From: Acidobacteriota bacterium | GTDB lineage: Bacteria; Acidobacteriota; Terriglobia; Acidiferrales; UBA7541 | Length of the DNA stretch: 11,013 nucleotides | Direction of reading: 5' to 3' | Assembly (NCBI GenBank): GCA_003153585.1 | Contig: PLZZ01000133.1 | Span: 18,917-29,929, forward strand | Part shown: one piece after another, positions 1 to 6,527 of the stretch | Layout: the number at the start of each line of letters is the position of its first letter | Numbering within the stretch: position 1 is the first letter of the stretch | Notes under the pieces: generated by a model | Database searches by the model: none | What the model was told of the DNA's origin: nothing | Seen by the model: the letters and a program-made list of their open reading frames with translations, nothing else | Position numbers and translations under genes: made by a program

Positions 1-531
1 AAAATCCCCGAAAAGCAACCGGATGCTACGCCGATTCCAAAATTTGATCGTCTGAAGGCGCCAAAGTATGTGACGCGCCCCTCCAAAGTCCTGGAAAACA
101 AAGCTCCTCCTCCGCCCAACGCAGTTCCCTACGGCGGAGGCGGCACGCCAACCGTTCCTTACACGTCGTTCGCCATGGGCACCGGAACGGCCACGCAAGC
201 CGGCATGGGATTTAGCAATGATGCAGGCGGCGGAAATTTCGGCGCTCGTTTTTCGTGGTATGTGGAGGCAGTTCAGCGCCGCGTGAGTAGCAATTGGATT
301 CAAGCGACTGTCGATCCCGGAATTCAGTTCGCGCCCAGAGTGGTGGTCACGTTTGATGTTTTGAAAGATGGCACGATCACGAATGTGCAGGTGACCAAGT
401 CCAGCGGTAACGCGTCTGTAGATACGTCGGCGGTTCGCGCGGTGCGCGATTCAACCCCTCTCGGACGTTTGCCCGCGGAATATTCAGGCTCCAAAGTAGG
501 CGTGGAATTCTGGTTCGACTACAAACGATGA
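1..531 (+). CDS. TonB/TolA-family energy-transducing protein, C-terminal part (5' end outside window)
   Basis: The frame is open from base 1 to a TGA at 529-531, so 176 residues are visible and the N-terminus, probably with a membrane anchor, is cut off by the window edge. A GTG at 70 is an internal possible start, but nothing favours it. The visible part starts with a Pro/Lys-rich stretch, then a Gly/Pro/Thr-rich low-complexity linker (window residues about 30-80). It ends in a TonB/TolA C-terminal-type domain (about 85-176) with the usual pattern: an SNW helix end, a VVVTFDVLKDGTI strand pair, a DTSAVRAVR helix and a final V-x-F-W-F strand. In this family the domain crosses the periplasm and contacts outer-membrane partners or TolB/Pal. 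The stop lies 10 nt before tolB, so it probably fills the TolA position of the tol-pal operon. Whether it is a true TolA orthologue or a TonB paralogue cannot be decided from this fragment. Confidence 0.85.
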   Translation, partial: KIPEKQPDATPIPKFDRLKAPKYVTRPSKVLENKAPPPPNAVPYGGGGTPTVPYTSFAMGTGTATQAGMGFSNDAGGGNFGARFSWYVEAVQRRVSSNWIQATVDPGIQFAPRVVVTFDVLKDGTITNVQVTKSSGNASVDTSAVRAVRDSTPLGRLPAEYSGSKVGVEFWFDYKR

Positions 532-541
532 TAAGGGTGGA

Positions 542-1900
542 ATGAAAACGAATCGAAAGACTCATATGACTAGAAAACTTGCAATCTTTGCCGCAGTCGC
601 AATAGCGTTACTGCTTTGCGCTGGAACAGCCTCGGCCCAAGACTGGTTCAAGACAGGCACCGGCCTCGGCGTTTCGAAAGTGCGCCTTGCAGTTCCCGAA
701 TTTGGACTCCGCGCCCCAGCGCCGCCAGCCCTGGAGAAGACGTTTCACGACGTGCTGTGGAGCGACCTCGAGTACTGCGGCATCCTCGATCTCGTCAGCC
801 CGAGCTTCTATCCAACACAAACGCCCAGCCAGCCGAGCGAATTGAAGTTTGCGGATTGGTCCAACGCGCCCGCCAGCGCATACATGGTCGCCTACGGGAA
901 CCTTTCAGTCGAAGGAACAAACCTGGCCGCCGCGGGTTTTCTGTCCGACGTTCACAATCCCACTGCGCCCATCGCGCTGCAGAAAATCTATCGCGGCGCG
1001 GCCACCGACGCCGACGCGCGCCGCCTGGCGCACCAGTTTGCCGACGACATCGTCGCGAAGCTGAGCGGCGGCCTTGCCGGCATCGCGCAAACGCAAATTG
1101 CTTTCGTCAGCAGCAGGAGCGGAAACAAAGAAATCTGGGCCATGGATTATGACGGCTCGAACCAGCATCAGATGACTCATCTAAAGTCCATTTCGCTCAC
1201 TCCGCGCTGGTCACCGGACGCCACCAAAATTGCGTTCACTTGCTACGTTCCCTTTCGCGGCATCACTTCGCCGCAGATTTGCATTTACTCGACAGCCTCG
1301 GACCGCCTGATTTCCTTCCCGCGCTATCGCGGCTCGAATAGTTCTCCGGCCTATTCTCCCGATGGTTCGCAGATCGCCTTCATGTCCAGCCAGAACGGCG
1401 ATCCGGAAATTTACGTCACCGATGCCGGCGGCGGCAACCTCCACCGGATTACTTTCGCTGCCGGCGTCAACACTTCGCCGGCTTGGAATCCGAAGACGGG
1501 AAAGCAGATTGCTTTCGTCAGCGATCGCGGCGGCGATCCGGTTCTCTATCTTGCGAATTCAGACGGCTCCGGCGTCGAGAAACTCGACCTCCCGGACATG
1601 GGATACAGCGTGGATCCCTCATGGTCACCAAATGGACAACTGCTGGCGTTCTGTTGGCGACGCCCGAGCGGCAATTTCGACATCTATGTTATGGATGTCA
1701 TCAGCAAGCAGTTGGTGGAGCTCACTCGCGATGCCGGCCGGAATGAACGCCCCAGTTGGGCGCCTGACGGAAGACACATTGTGTTTGAGTCCAATCGAAC
1801 CGGCACGTTGCAGATTTGGTCCATGCTGGCCGATGGCAGCCAACCGCGCCAGTTGACGTATCAGGGACAAAACGAATCGCCGAACTGGTCGCCGCGCTGA
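542..1900 (+). CDS. tolB: Tol-Pal system protein TolB (periplasmic beta-propeller)
   Basis: This is a periplasmic component of the Tol-Pal complex. TolB binds Pal through its propeller and the TolA/TonB-like protein through its N-terminus, helping outer-membrane constriction and integrity. The 452 residues begin with a signal peptide: a positive n-region, a hydrophobic core at about 13-28, and an A-S-A cleavage site near residue 32 followed by QDW. A TolB N-terminal alpha/beta domain follows (about 44-175, VRLAVPEF at its start). A propeller of PD40 repeats runs from 183 to 452, with recurring SPDG/SPNG/APDG, PxWSP and QIAF elements at roughly 45-residue spacing. Length is close to the usual ~430. 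The ATG at 542 has AAGGG at 533-537 four bases upstream. The ATG at 566 (Met9, MTRK) would give a more standard signal peptide and has GAAAG about seven bases upstream, so the start is uncertain by eight codons. It lies between the TonB-like gene and pal. Confidence 0.95.
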   Translation: MKTNRKTHMTRKLAIFAAVAIALLLCAGTASAQDWFKTGTGLGVSKVRLAVPEFGLRAPAPPALEKTFHDVLWSDLEYCGILDLVSPSFYPTQTPSQPSELKFADWSNAPASAYMVAYGNLSVEGTNLAAAGFLSDVHNPTAPIALQKIYRGAATDADARRLAHQFADDIVAKLSGGLAGIAQTQIAFVSSRSGNKEIWAMDYDGSNQHQMTHLKSISLTPRWSPDATKIAFTCYVPFRGITSPQICIYSTASDRLISFPRYRGSNSSPAYSPDGSQIAFMSSQNGDPEIYVTDAGGGNLHRITFAAGVNTSPAWNPKTGKQIAFVSDRGGDPVLYLANSDGSGVEKLDLPDMGYSVDPSWSPNGQLLAFCWRRPSGNFDIYVMDVISKQLVELTRDAGRNERPSWAPDGRHIVFESNRTGTLQIWSMLADGSQPRQLTYQGQNESPNWSPR

Positions 1901-2000
1901 ATCACGGCGATAATGCCTTTTCTGTTGCTCTCGTAGTGTGGCACTAAGCTGCACAAAATTATAAAGCGACGTCACCCGCTAAGCCCTCGCAGGAACGTCG

Positions 2001-2007
2001 AAGGAGG
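2001..2007 (+). promoter_or_regulatory. Ribosome binding site of pal
   Basis: AAGGAGG at 2001-2007 is a near-perfect Shine-Dalgarno sequence six bases before the ATG at 2014. It fixes the pal start and suggests strong, independent translation, which fits an abundant outer-membrane lipoprotein. Confidence 0.85.
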
Positions 2008-2013
2008 CAATAA

Positions 2014-2760
2014 ATGCAGGATCGTTGTCTGAGAAATCTAGGATTGTTGCTGGGACTAGTTGCTTTCGTATCTTTTGCAGGCGGTTGCAAGAAGCAGGTC
2101 GCAAGCCATCCGCCAACAGAAGCTGCCCCGCAGCCAACCGGGCAACCCACGGTTACGCTGAATGCCTCGCCAAGCTCAGTGAAGAGTGGCGATACGGTTA
2201 CCCTGAGCTGGACATCCACGAACGCCACCGACCTCGATATCGAGCCGGGCGTGGGAAAAGTAACGGCACAAGGCTCCACGCCGTCCAATCCAACGCAATC
2301 GACGACCTTCACCATTACCGCGACGGGACCGGGCGGCACCGCAACCGCGGACGCACGTGTCACCGTGGGCGCGGCACCCGTGGAAGCGCCTCCGTCCGCA
2401 AACCAGAGCTTGAGTGAACTGTTCGAGCAGAACGTGAAGGACGCCTACTTTGACTTCAACAAATCCGATATTCGTGGCGACGCCCGCGCTAACCTGACAA
2501 AAACCGCAGAATTCTTGCGCTCGTATTCGCAGGTTCGCGTGACCATCGAGGGCCATTGCGATGAGCGCGGCTCTACGGAATACAACATTGGCCTCGGTGA
2601 ACGCCGCGCCCAGGCTGCCAAGAATTACCTTATTTCGCTCGGCATTTCCGCCGACCGCATGGATACCGTGAGCTGGGGCAAAGAGCGGCCATTCTGCACC
2701 GAGCACGATGAAGCGTGCTGGCAACAGAATCGCCGTGCGCATTTCGTGGCGGGGCATTAA
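2014..2760 (+). CDS. pal: Peptidoglycan-associated lipoprotein Pal with inserted Ig-like domain
   Basis: Pal is an outer-membrane lipoprotein that binds peptidoglycan non-covalently and docks with TolB. Of the 248 residues, 1-24 form a lipoprotein signal (hydrophobic 9-22, then F-A-G-G before Cys25, the lipidation site, followed by KK). A Pro/Gln-rich tether covers about 30-45. A beta-rich Ig-like domain follows at about 46-118 (Thr/Ser-rich strands, VTLSW, FTITATGPGG). The OmpA/Pal domain is at about 140-246, with YFDFNKSDI, IEGHCDERGS and the peptidoglycan-binding NIGLGERRA motif, then the SLGI and WGKERP segments. Classical Pal is about 170 residues, and the extra length is mainly the Ig-like insertion. 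Cys228 and Cys235 flank an acidic CTEHDEAC loop and could form a disulfide, as in similar loops of related Pal proteins. The gene is 113 bases after tolB, with its own strong ribosome binding site. Confidence 0.95.
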   Translation: MQDRCLRNLGLLLGLVAFVSFAGGCKKQVASHPPTEAAPQPTGQPTVTLNASPSSVKSGDTVTLSWTSTNATDLDIEPGVGKVTAQGSTPSNPTQSTTFTITATGPGGTATADARVTVGAAPVEAPPSANQSLSELFEQNVKDAYFDFNKSDIRGDARANLTKTAEFLRSYSQVRVTIEGHCDERGSTEYNIGLGERRAQAAKNYLISLGISADRMDTVSWGKERPFCTEHDEACWQQNRRAHFVAGH

Positions 2761-2793
2761 ATATTTAGGCAGGCAAACAGCAATCTAAATTCC

Positions 2794-2822
2794 GGGCGGC
2801 TCCGGCGTTCCACGAGCCGTCC
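2794..2822 (+). repeat. Inverted repeat (RNA hairpin) between pal and cpoB
   Basis: GGGCGGCTC at 2794-2802 pairs with GAGCCGTCC at 2814-2822: nine base pairs with one G-U, and an 11-nt loop. AATT tetramers lie just outside both arms. No T-run follows, so it is not an intrinsic terminator. It could protect the 3' end of processed tolB-pal mRNA or lower expression of cpoB relative to pal. The pairing is seen directly; the role is inferred. Confidence 0.55.
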
Positions 2823-2856
2823 GCGCAATTCAATAGAGAGATCGCAGAGAAACAAT

Positions 2857-2863
2857 AAGGAGG
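2857..2863 (+). promoter_or_regulatory. Ribosome binding site deciding the TTG start of cpoB
   Basis: AAGGAGG at 2857-2863 ends six bases before TTG at 2870. No ATG or GTG in frame has comparable support near the hydrophobic N-terminus, so the rare TTG start is preferred. Confidence 0.75.
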
Positions 2864-2869
2864 CTTCCC

Positions 2870-3832
2870 TTGCGCACACGATGGGTTGTGCTCGCACTCG
2901 CAGCAGTACTAATCGGCGCTCTTGGCGGCGCGATGCTCACCGCCAAGCCCACCGGCGCTGTTTCCAAGGACATGATTCAGCTGCAGGAACAGGTGACTCA
3001 ACTTTTGCAGGGGCAGAGGGATCTGCGCAGCGCGATCGACACGAATAATGCAACGCTGCGGACCCTCGTGCAGCAATCCCTGGACGCCACCAACCAGTTG
3101 AACTCCCAAATGGGAGTTCTGCAAAAAAGCGTGCAGGAAGCCACCGCAAATAGCAGCTCGCGCATCGATACCATGAGTACGCAGACGCAGGGCCTGTCCG
3201 ACAACATGCAGGATGTCCAGGCGCGTGTGGCGAAGCTTGGCCAGCAGATGAACGACATTCAGGGTTTGTTGCAAAGCATCGACGGAAAAATCTCAGGTGG
3301 AGCGTCGAGTGCACAGAATGGTTACTCCGGCGCGCCTGGGCTCGGTTCCGCGCAATCTGCCCAGCCGAATCCGGGCTCGTCGCAGCCTCCGCAGGCAGGA
3401 AATTCGGTTCCTGCAATGCCTGCAATGTCCGCCGATACCCTTTATCAAAATGCCCTGCGCGATTTCAGCACTGGGAAATACGATCTCGCCCGCCAGGAGT
3501 TCGGTGATTACATCAAGAATTTTCCCACCAACGATTTGGCTTCCAATGCGCAGTTCTATCTGGGCGAAATATCTTATGCGCAGGGGGATTACCAGGACGC
3601 GATTGCGCAGTATGAAATCGTGACCGGCAATTATCCCAAGAGCTTTAAGCTTGCCGCTGCGCTGTTGAAGAAAGCCTTCGCCGAAGTTGAATTGGGGATG
3701 AAGTCCACCGGGATCCGCGACCTTCGCGAAGTTCTTCGCCGCTTCCCCGGCTCCGACGAAGCACGCCGGGCCCAGGCCAAACTCAAGGAACTGGGCGCCG
3801 CCACGGCTCCTCGCGCGCCGGCCCCGCGGTAA
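2870..3832 (+). CDS. cpoB: Tol-Pal associated coiled-coil/TPR protein CpoB (YbgF)
   Basis: This is a periplasmic Tol-Pal accessory protein. In Enterobacteria CpoB coordinates Tol with peptidoglycan synthesis at division; here that role is inferred from family and position. The 320 residues start with a hydrophobic export segment (5-24, RTRWVVLALAAVLIGALGG). This could be a cleaved signal or an uncleaved anchor, since no clear A-x-A site is visible. A long Gln/Asn-rich coiled coil follows (about 33-140), then a flexible Gly/Ser/Pro/Gln linker (about 142-188, with a PAMPAM repeat). A C-terminal TPR block covers about 189-308: LYQNALRDFSTGKYDLARQEF, then NAQFYLGE, GDYQDAIAQYE and RFPGSDEARRAQ. 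This domain order matches the YbgF/CpoB family; the coiled coil is longer than in E. coli (263 residues in total). The start is TTG with a strong upstream AAGGAGG. It is the last gene of the operon. Confidence 0.9.
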   Translation: MRTRWVVLALAAVLIGALGGAMLTAKPTGAVSKDMIQLQEQVTQLLQGQRDLRSAIDTNNATLRTLVQQSLDATNQLNSQMGVLQKSVQEATANSSSRIDTMSTQTQGLSDNMQDVQARVAKLGQQMNDIQGLLQSIDGKISGGASSAQNGYSGAPGLGSAQSAQPNPGSSQPPQAGNSVPAMPAMSADTLYQNALRDFSTGKYDLARQEFGDYIKNFPTNDLASNAQFYLGEISYAQGDYQDAIAQYEIVTGNYPKSFKLAAALLKKAFAEVELGMKSTGIRDLREVLRRFPGSDEARRAQAKLKELGAATAPRAPAPR

Positions 3833-3844
3833 GGCCTGAAGAAG

Positions 3845-4273
3845 CTAGGCGCGCAAAAGGTCCGGCTGCCAGTTCCGGACCAGCTTTTTTATTGCTTTGC
3901 GGTCGGTCAGATGTTCATCCAGAACTTTTCGCGCCAGCTCCGGCAATTCCGCATCGCTTGCAAAACGCATCGAGACGAATTGCGCCACGTTGAATTCGGG
4001 AATCCGCGCTCGCAGGTCCGGCGGCAGGACACTTTGCAGGCGTAGTTGCATTTCCAGCCGGATTACGCGGTCTTGCACCGTCAGAGCAAACATGCGTCCG
4101 AGCAACGCGAGAAGGACTAAGGCGGCAGCCAGAAGCGCCGAGATAACCGTACCTGCTGAAAAGAACTTCCATGCGCGTTCTATGGACCACACTAGGTTGA
4201 GCGCGAGCACTGGCAAAACGAAGAAGTGGAAAGCTGGAACAAGCTTGGTGTGATTCTCGAAGTTTTGTGCCAC
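3845..4273 (-). CDS. DUF6526-family small inner-membrane protein
   Basis: This 142-residue protein is of unknown function. The N-terminal MAQNFENHTKLVPAFHF segment, two hydrophobic helices (about 12-32 and 41-63), a basic/amphipathic cytoplasmic-type tail and the closing KAIKKLVRNWQPD motif match my memory of the DUF6526 family, common in Acidobacteria and Bacteroidetes. No catalytic motif is visible. The start is GTG at 4273-4271, supported by GGAGG (plus-strand 4279-4283) five bases upstream. It is transcribed alone, divergent from ssb (160-bp gap) and convergent with cpoB (12-bp gap). The tol-pal terminator overlaps its final codons. A role in the envelope is only suggested by the membrane helices. 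Confidence 0.8.
   Translation of the reverse strand: MAQNFENHTKLVPAFHFFVLPVLALNLVWSIERAWKFFSAGTVISALLAAALVLLALLGRMFALTVQDRVIRLEMQLRLQSVLPPDLRARIPEFNVAQFVSMRFASDAELPELARKVLDEHLTDRKAIKKLVRNWQPDLLRA
3859..3890 (+). terminator. Intrinsic terminator of the tol-pal operon, inside the convergent gene's 3' end
   Basis: GGTCCGG at 3859-3865 and CCGGACC at 3875-3881 form a perfect 7-bp stem with a 9-nt loop. AGC and six T (3885-3890) follow, starting 26 nt after the cpoB stop. Read on the minus strand, the same stem is followed by only four T (3858-3855), so it is stronger in the plus direction. The whole element lies within the last 15 codons of the minus-strand gene ending at 3845. Confidence 0.8.
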
Positions 4274-4278
4274 CGTAT

Positions 4279-4283
4279 CCTCC
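4279..4283 (-). promoter_or_regulatory. Ribosome binding site of the DUF6526 gene
   Basis: GGAGG on the minus strand (CCTCC on plus) lies five bases before the GTG at 4273. It supports this non-ATG start, since no ATG lies close by in frame. Confidence 0.7.
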
Positions 4284-4311
4284 GGTTCAGTTCGACTTGT
4301 GTTCCGCCGAA

Positions 4312-4320
4312 ATCTTAGCA
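4312..4320 (-). promoter_or_regulatory. Possible extended -10 promoter element of the DUF6526 gene
   Basis: The minus strand reads TGCTAAGAT across 4320-4312. This is a TG-n-TAAGAT extended -10, which would start transcription about 30 nt before the GTG at 4273. No good -35 is visible, which is tolerated for extended -10 promoters. Sequence resemblance only. Confidence 0.35.
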
Positions 4321-4388
4321 GAGTTCGCGCAGCCCGCGCACCCCGGCCGGATACGATACTTTTTCGCTCTGCGAAGGCGCACTTCAGC

Positions 4389-4394
4389 TATACT
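4389..4394 (+). promoter_or_regulatory. Possible -10 element of the ssb promoter
   Basis: TATACT (4389-4394) matches the -10 consensus at five of six bases and lies 39 bases before the ssb ATG. No convincing -35 is found 16-18 bases upstream, so this is tentative. Confidence 0.35.
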
Positions 4395-4420
4395 CGCGAT
4401 ATCTTCGAGATTCTGTAAAC

Positions 4421-4426
4421 AGGTGA
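4421..4426 (+). promoter_or_regulatory. Ribosome binding site of ssb
   Basis: AGGTGA lies seven bases before the ATG at 4434. It fits the conserved SSB N-terminus ([10 protein letters not shown]). Confidence 0.6.
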
Positions 4427-4433
4427 AACATCC

Positions 4434-4910
4434 ATGTCAGTCAACAAAGTAATTCTCGTCGGGCGATTGGGCCGGGATCCCGAAACGCGTTATACCGGCA
4501 GCGGCCAGGCGGTAGCCAATTTTTCTCTGGCCACCGATGAAACCTATAAGGACAAGAGCGGCGAACGCCAGAAGCGCACCGAGTGGCACAAGATCGTTGT
4601 GTGGGGCAAACAAGCCGAGATTGCGCAGCAGTATCTGAAGAAAGGTTCTCTCGTCTTCGTTGAAGGGCGCATTCAGTCGCGCGAATGGCAGGATAAGGAA
4701 GGCCAGAAGCGCACCAGCTTCGAGATCGTCGCCAATAATTTCCGCATGCTCGGAGGACGAGCCGACGGCGCTGCGGCGGCTGCCGGTGCTGGCGCGGGCC
4801 ATAGCGGCACGCAATCGCGTCCCGCCGATCCGGACATGGAAGGCGGACCAATGCTCGAAGAACCTTCCGCTTCAGGACCGGAAATTTCGGACGAAGATAT
4901 TCCCTTCTAG
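4434..4910 (+). CDS. ssb: Single-stranded DNA-binding protein
   Basis: SSB coats single-stranded DNA in replication, recombination and repair, acting in the cytoplasm, normally as a homotetramer. The 158 residues have an OB-fold at about 1-107 with family landmarks: [13 protein letters not shown] at the start, WHKIVVWGK around 51-59, [10 protein letters not shown] around 71-80, and aromatic DNA-stacking residues such as W51, W57 and W85. An Ala/Gly- and Pro-rich linker covers about 108-145. The acidic tail ends in DEDIPF, the conserved docking peptide for repair and replication partners, so the protein is intact. The gene stands alone here rather than between rpsF and rpsR as in many bacteria. 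It probably has its own promoter in 4274-4433. It converges with the minus-strand LTxxQ gene after a 19-bp gap in which I see no clear terminator. Confidence 0.96.
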   Translation: MSVNKVILVGRLGRDPETRYTGSGQAVANFSLATDETYKDKSGERQKRTEWHKIVVWGKQAEIAQQYLKKGSLVFVEGRIQSREWQDKEGQKRTSFEIVANNFRMLGGRADGAAAAAGAGAGHSGTQSRPADPDMEGGPMLEEPSASGPEISDEDIPF

Positions 4911-4929
4911 GTCGCTTTCCCGAATGAGT

Positions 4930-5334
4930 TTAGCGGGCTATCTGCTGCTCGTCTTTCTTGCGCTGCTCGTCGATGCGGTGCATGAAGTCTTCGAATTTTG
5001 GTTTTTGATCTGGTGTAAGGATCGCCCGGATGCGGTCTCGGCTCTGCTGGCGGATTTGCTCGTGCTGCGGTTCAATCGTGGTGTAGAGCGTGCGCCACTG
5101 AGCGCGCGTATCGTCTACGATGGAACCTAGCTGCTTTTGCTGATCCTGAGTAAGTTGTAGATCCCTGGTCAAATCACCGACGATCTCGTTGCGTGTGGGC
5201 TGGCTGTTTATGATTTGCTTGCCCCATACCCGCTCGCCCCACACGTGATTCCCCACCCCGCCAAGCAGCGCGCCTAGCAGAAATACTACGAAAACGAGAA
5301 CTGCGGCTTCACCGCGTTTCTTAGTGTTGTCCAT
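4930..5334 (-). CDS. Membrane-anchored LTxxQ (Spy/CpxP/CnrX-like) periplasmic sensor or chaperone
   Basis: The 134 residues comprise a short basic cytoplasmic start (MDNTKKRG), one transmembrane helix (about 9-27, Gly-rich at its end) and a helical, Gln/Arg-rich periplasmic domain. The domain has two LTxxQ motifs, LTQDQ (61-65) and LTPDQ (106-110). This pattern is the mark of the Spy/CpxP and heavy-metal-resistance families. Those members either chaperone misfolded periplasmic proteins or sense metals and control a sigma factor (CnrX type). Candidate metal ligands are His30, His91, Met118 and His119, but no ligand set can be assigned confidently. The start codon lies within the last codons of the anti-sigma gene (14-nt overlap, 5321-5334), with no strong ribosome binding site, pointing to translational coupling. 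It is the last gene of the sigma/anti-sigma operon, so a sensory or feedback role is likely but inferred. Confidence 0.8.
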   Translation of the reverse strand: MDNTKKRGEAAVLVFVVFLLGALLGGVGNHVWGERVWGKQIINSQPTRNEIVGDLTRDLQLTQDQQKQLGSIVDDTRAQWRTLYTTIEPQHEQIRQQSRDRIRAILTPDQKPKFEDFMHRIDEQRKKDEQQIAR

Positions 5335-5824
5335 GATTCGTGTCCGCCACCATCATTAAAACTTCATCGCGATTCGCCGGAGGGCTGGACGGGTCGGGAA
5401 ACAGATCGCGCGTTTCCGTTACCGTCGCATAGTCCATGTTCGTCTGGGGCCCATACTGGATGTGCCTGACGGCATCAAACGTCACAAGCACCGCCAGAGC
5501 AAGCGTTGCCGTGGCTGCAAAACGCCATGCCAGCGAAATGAATGGCTGCCAGATGGATTTCTGCTCGCCCCGCCTGGACATTTCCGCGCGGATCCGCGCC
5601 ATCACCACTCGCGAAAAACCGGGACCAGGGTCTGGCGACGGCGGCACCGAGCGCAACAATTCCACGCTCGGAGCAGCATGTTCCAAAGCAGTGCTGCACG
5701 CCGCGCAGCTTTCCAGATGCTCCGCTAATTTCTTCGCATCGGCGCCGCTCAGCTCGCCCGTGAGATGATCTTCCAACAGCGCTTCAAATTCCGAACAGGC
5801 CGCTTGGTTAAATCTCGCTTCCAT
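5321..5824 (-). CDS. Zinc-finger (HxxxCxxC) membrane-bound anti-sigma factor
   Basis: This partner protein is predicted to hold the adjacent ECF sigma factor inactive at the membrane. With the ATG at 5824 it has 167 residues. The N-terminal anti-sigma domain contains H36-x3-C40-x2-C43 (HLESCAAC), the zinc-binding ZAS/zf-HC2 signature. One transmembrane helix follows (about 98-117), then a short ~50-residue periplasmic tail with no recognised domain. The frame is open further upstream to 5890, but those residues overlap the sigma gene deeply. The ATG at 5824 has GGAAGGAG ending eight bases before it, so the shorter form is chosen. It overlaps the sigma stop by 17 nt (5808-5824) and the LTxxQ gene start by 14 nt, which indicates one coupled transcript. 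No site-2 protease motif can be identified from this sequence, so the release mechanism is unknown. Confidence 0.9.
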   Translation of the reverse strand: MEARFNQAACSEFEALLEDHLTGELSGADAKKLAEHLESCAACSTALEHAAPSVELLRSVPPSPDPGPGFSRVVMARIRAEMSRRGEQKSIWQPFISLAWRFAATATLALAVLVTFDAVRHIQYGPQTNMDYATVTETRDLFPDPSSPPANRDEVLMMVADTNHGQH

Positions 5825-6500
5825 CGGTTTTGCTCCTTCCTTTTGCGGCCGAATGATCCTGGCTCGGGCCCACGCGGCGATGGTAAACATCCATTAGCCG
5901 GGCCCGCACACGAAACAGCCGCACTTTCACGGTGTTGACGTTCAGATCAAGCATCTCCGCCAACTCCTGCACCGAAAATCCTTCTATTTCTTTCAGCATC
6001 AGCAATTCCCGGTCTCGTTCTGGTAATTCGTTCAGCAACTGGTCCAGGATGTCTTTCGTTTCAGCGCGCCGCGCGGGGCTTTCCGGCGGACGTTCCGCCG
6101 AAACCACACCGTCCAGCCGTGAGACTTGCTCCTCGGAAAGATCGGTCTCGTAGACTAATGGCCGGACTTTCTTTTTCCTTAAGTAATCCCAGCACTCATT
6201 GACCGTGATCTTATAGAGCCAAGTCGAAAACGCCGCGCGCAAATCGAACCGTTTCAAGGAAACAAAAACCTTCAAAAACACTTGCTGCACTACGTCTTCC
6301 ACGTCTTCACGCCGGCGCAGAATCCCGTGAACCAGCCCGAAAACCCGTTGCTGATGGCGGCGTATCAGCTCTTCAAAAGCAGCTTCTTCTCCGCTCTGGG
6401 CCAGGCGGACGAGTTCCGCTTCTTCTTCCCGCTTTCTCGCGCGGGCCGGTAGCGAGATGGCCGAGGCGCTTGCCGCCATACTCTTTGGGACGTCTGCCAT
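5808..6500 (-). CDS. ECF-family RNA polymerase sigma factor (RpoE-like)
   Basis: This alternative sigma factor directs RNA polymerase to stress or envelope promoters. The 230 residues have a low-complexity Ala/Arg N-terminus (1-25). Sigma region 2 is at about 42-112, with FEELIRRHQQRVF, the DVEDVVQQVFLKVF core-binding/-10 segment and FSTWLYKITVNECWDYLRKKK. A variable linker covers about 113-147. Sigma region 4 is at about 148-206, with LPERDRELLMLKEIEGFSVQELA and the NVNTVKVRLFRVRARL recognition helix. No region 1.1 or 3 is present, which defines the ECF group. A hydrophilic 25-residue tail overlaps the anti-sigma start. The ATG at 6500 has no clear ribosome binding site. Met8 at 6479 is an alternative and would remove seven non-conserved residues. 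First gene of the sigma/anti-sigma/LTxxQ operon, divergent from the XRE regulator. Confidence 0.93.
   Translation of the reverse strand: MADVPKSMAASASAISLPARARKREEEAELVRLAQSGEEAAFEELIRRHQQRVFGLVHGILRRREDVEDVVQQVFLKVFVSLKRFDLRAAFSTWLYKITVNECWDYLRKKKVRPLVYETDLSEEQVSRLDGVVSAERPPESPARRAETKDILDQLLNELPERDRELLMLKEIEGFSVQELAEMLDLNVNTVKVRLFRVRARLMDVYHRRVGPSQDHSAAKGRSKTDGSEI
5833..5838 (-). promoter_or_regulatory. Ribosome binding site of the anti-sigma gene, inside the sigma gene
   Basis: AAGGAG on the minus strand (CTCCTT on plus), extended to GGAAGGAG, lies eight bases before the ATG at 5824 and within the last codons of the sigma gene. It decides the short start of the anti-sigma factor. Confidence 0.75.
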
Positions 6501-6527
6501 ACAGTTTTGGTTACGCGAAATAAAACG

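Noticed and set aside
616..1152. Plus-strand 178-codon frame inside tolB.
   Set aside because: It overlaps the strongly supported tolB N-terminal domain in another frame, is Arg-rich and has no family resemblance.
1901..1925. GGC-GATAAT-GCC-TTTT after tolB as an intrinsic terminator.
   Set aside because: A three-base-pair stem is too weak, and pal is expected to be co-transcribed with tolB.
1934..1946. TAGTG-TGG-CACTA palindrome in the tolB-pal gap.
   Set aside because: Five base pairs with a 3-nt loop and no T-run is within chance expectation; it is not a terminator or a clear operator.
1939..1954. Sigma-54-like promoter upstream of pal: TGGCAC, five bases, TGCAC.
   Set aside because: The GG and GC elements are one base too close for the strict -24/-12 spacing, the second element lacks the TTGC form, and no sigma-54 activator or enhancer site is visible.
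4911..4937. Possible terminator in the 19-bp gap between ssb and the LTxxQ gene (CCCG...CGGG).
   Set aside because: The stem is only four or five base pairs with a 10-nt or longer loop and no T-run follows on either strand.
5825..5890. Longer start of the anti-sigma factor at 5890.
   Set aside because: It would extend the overlap with the sigma gene to over 80 nt and lacks the GGAAGGAG site that precedes the ATG at 5824.
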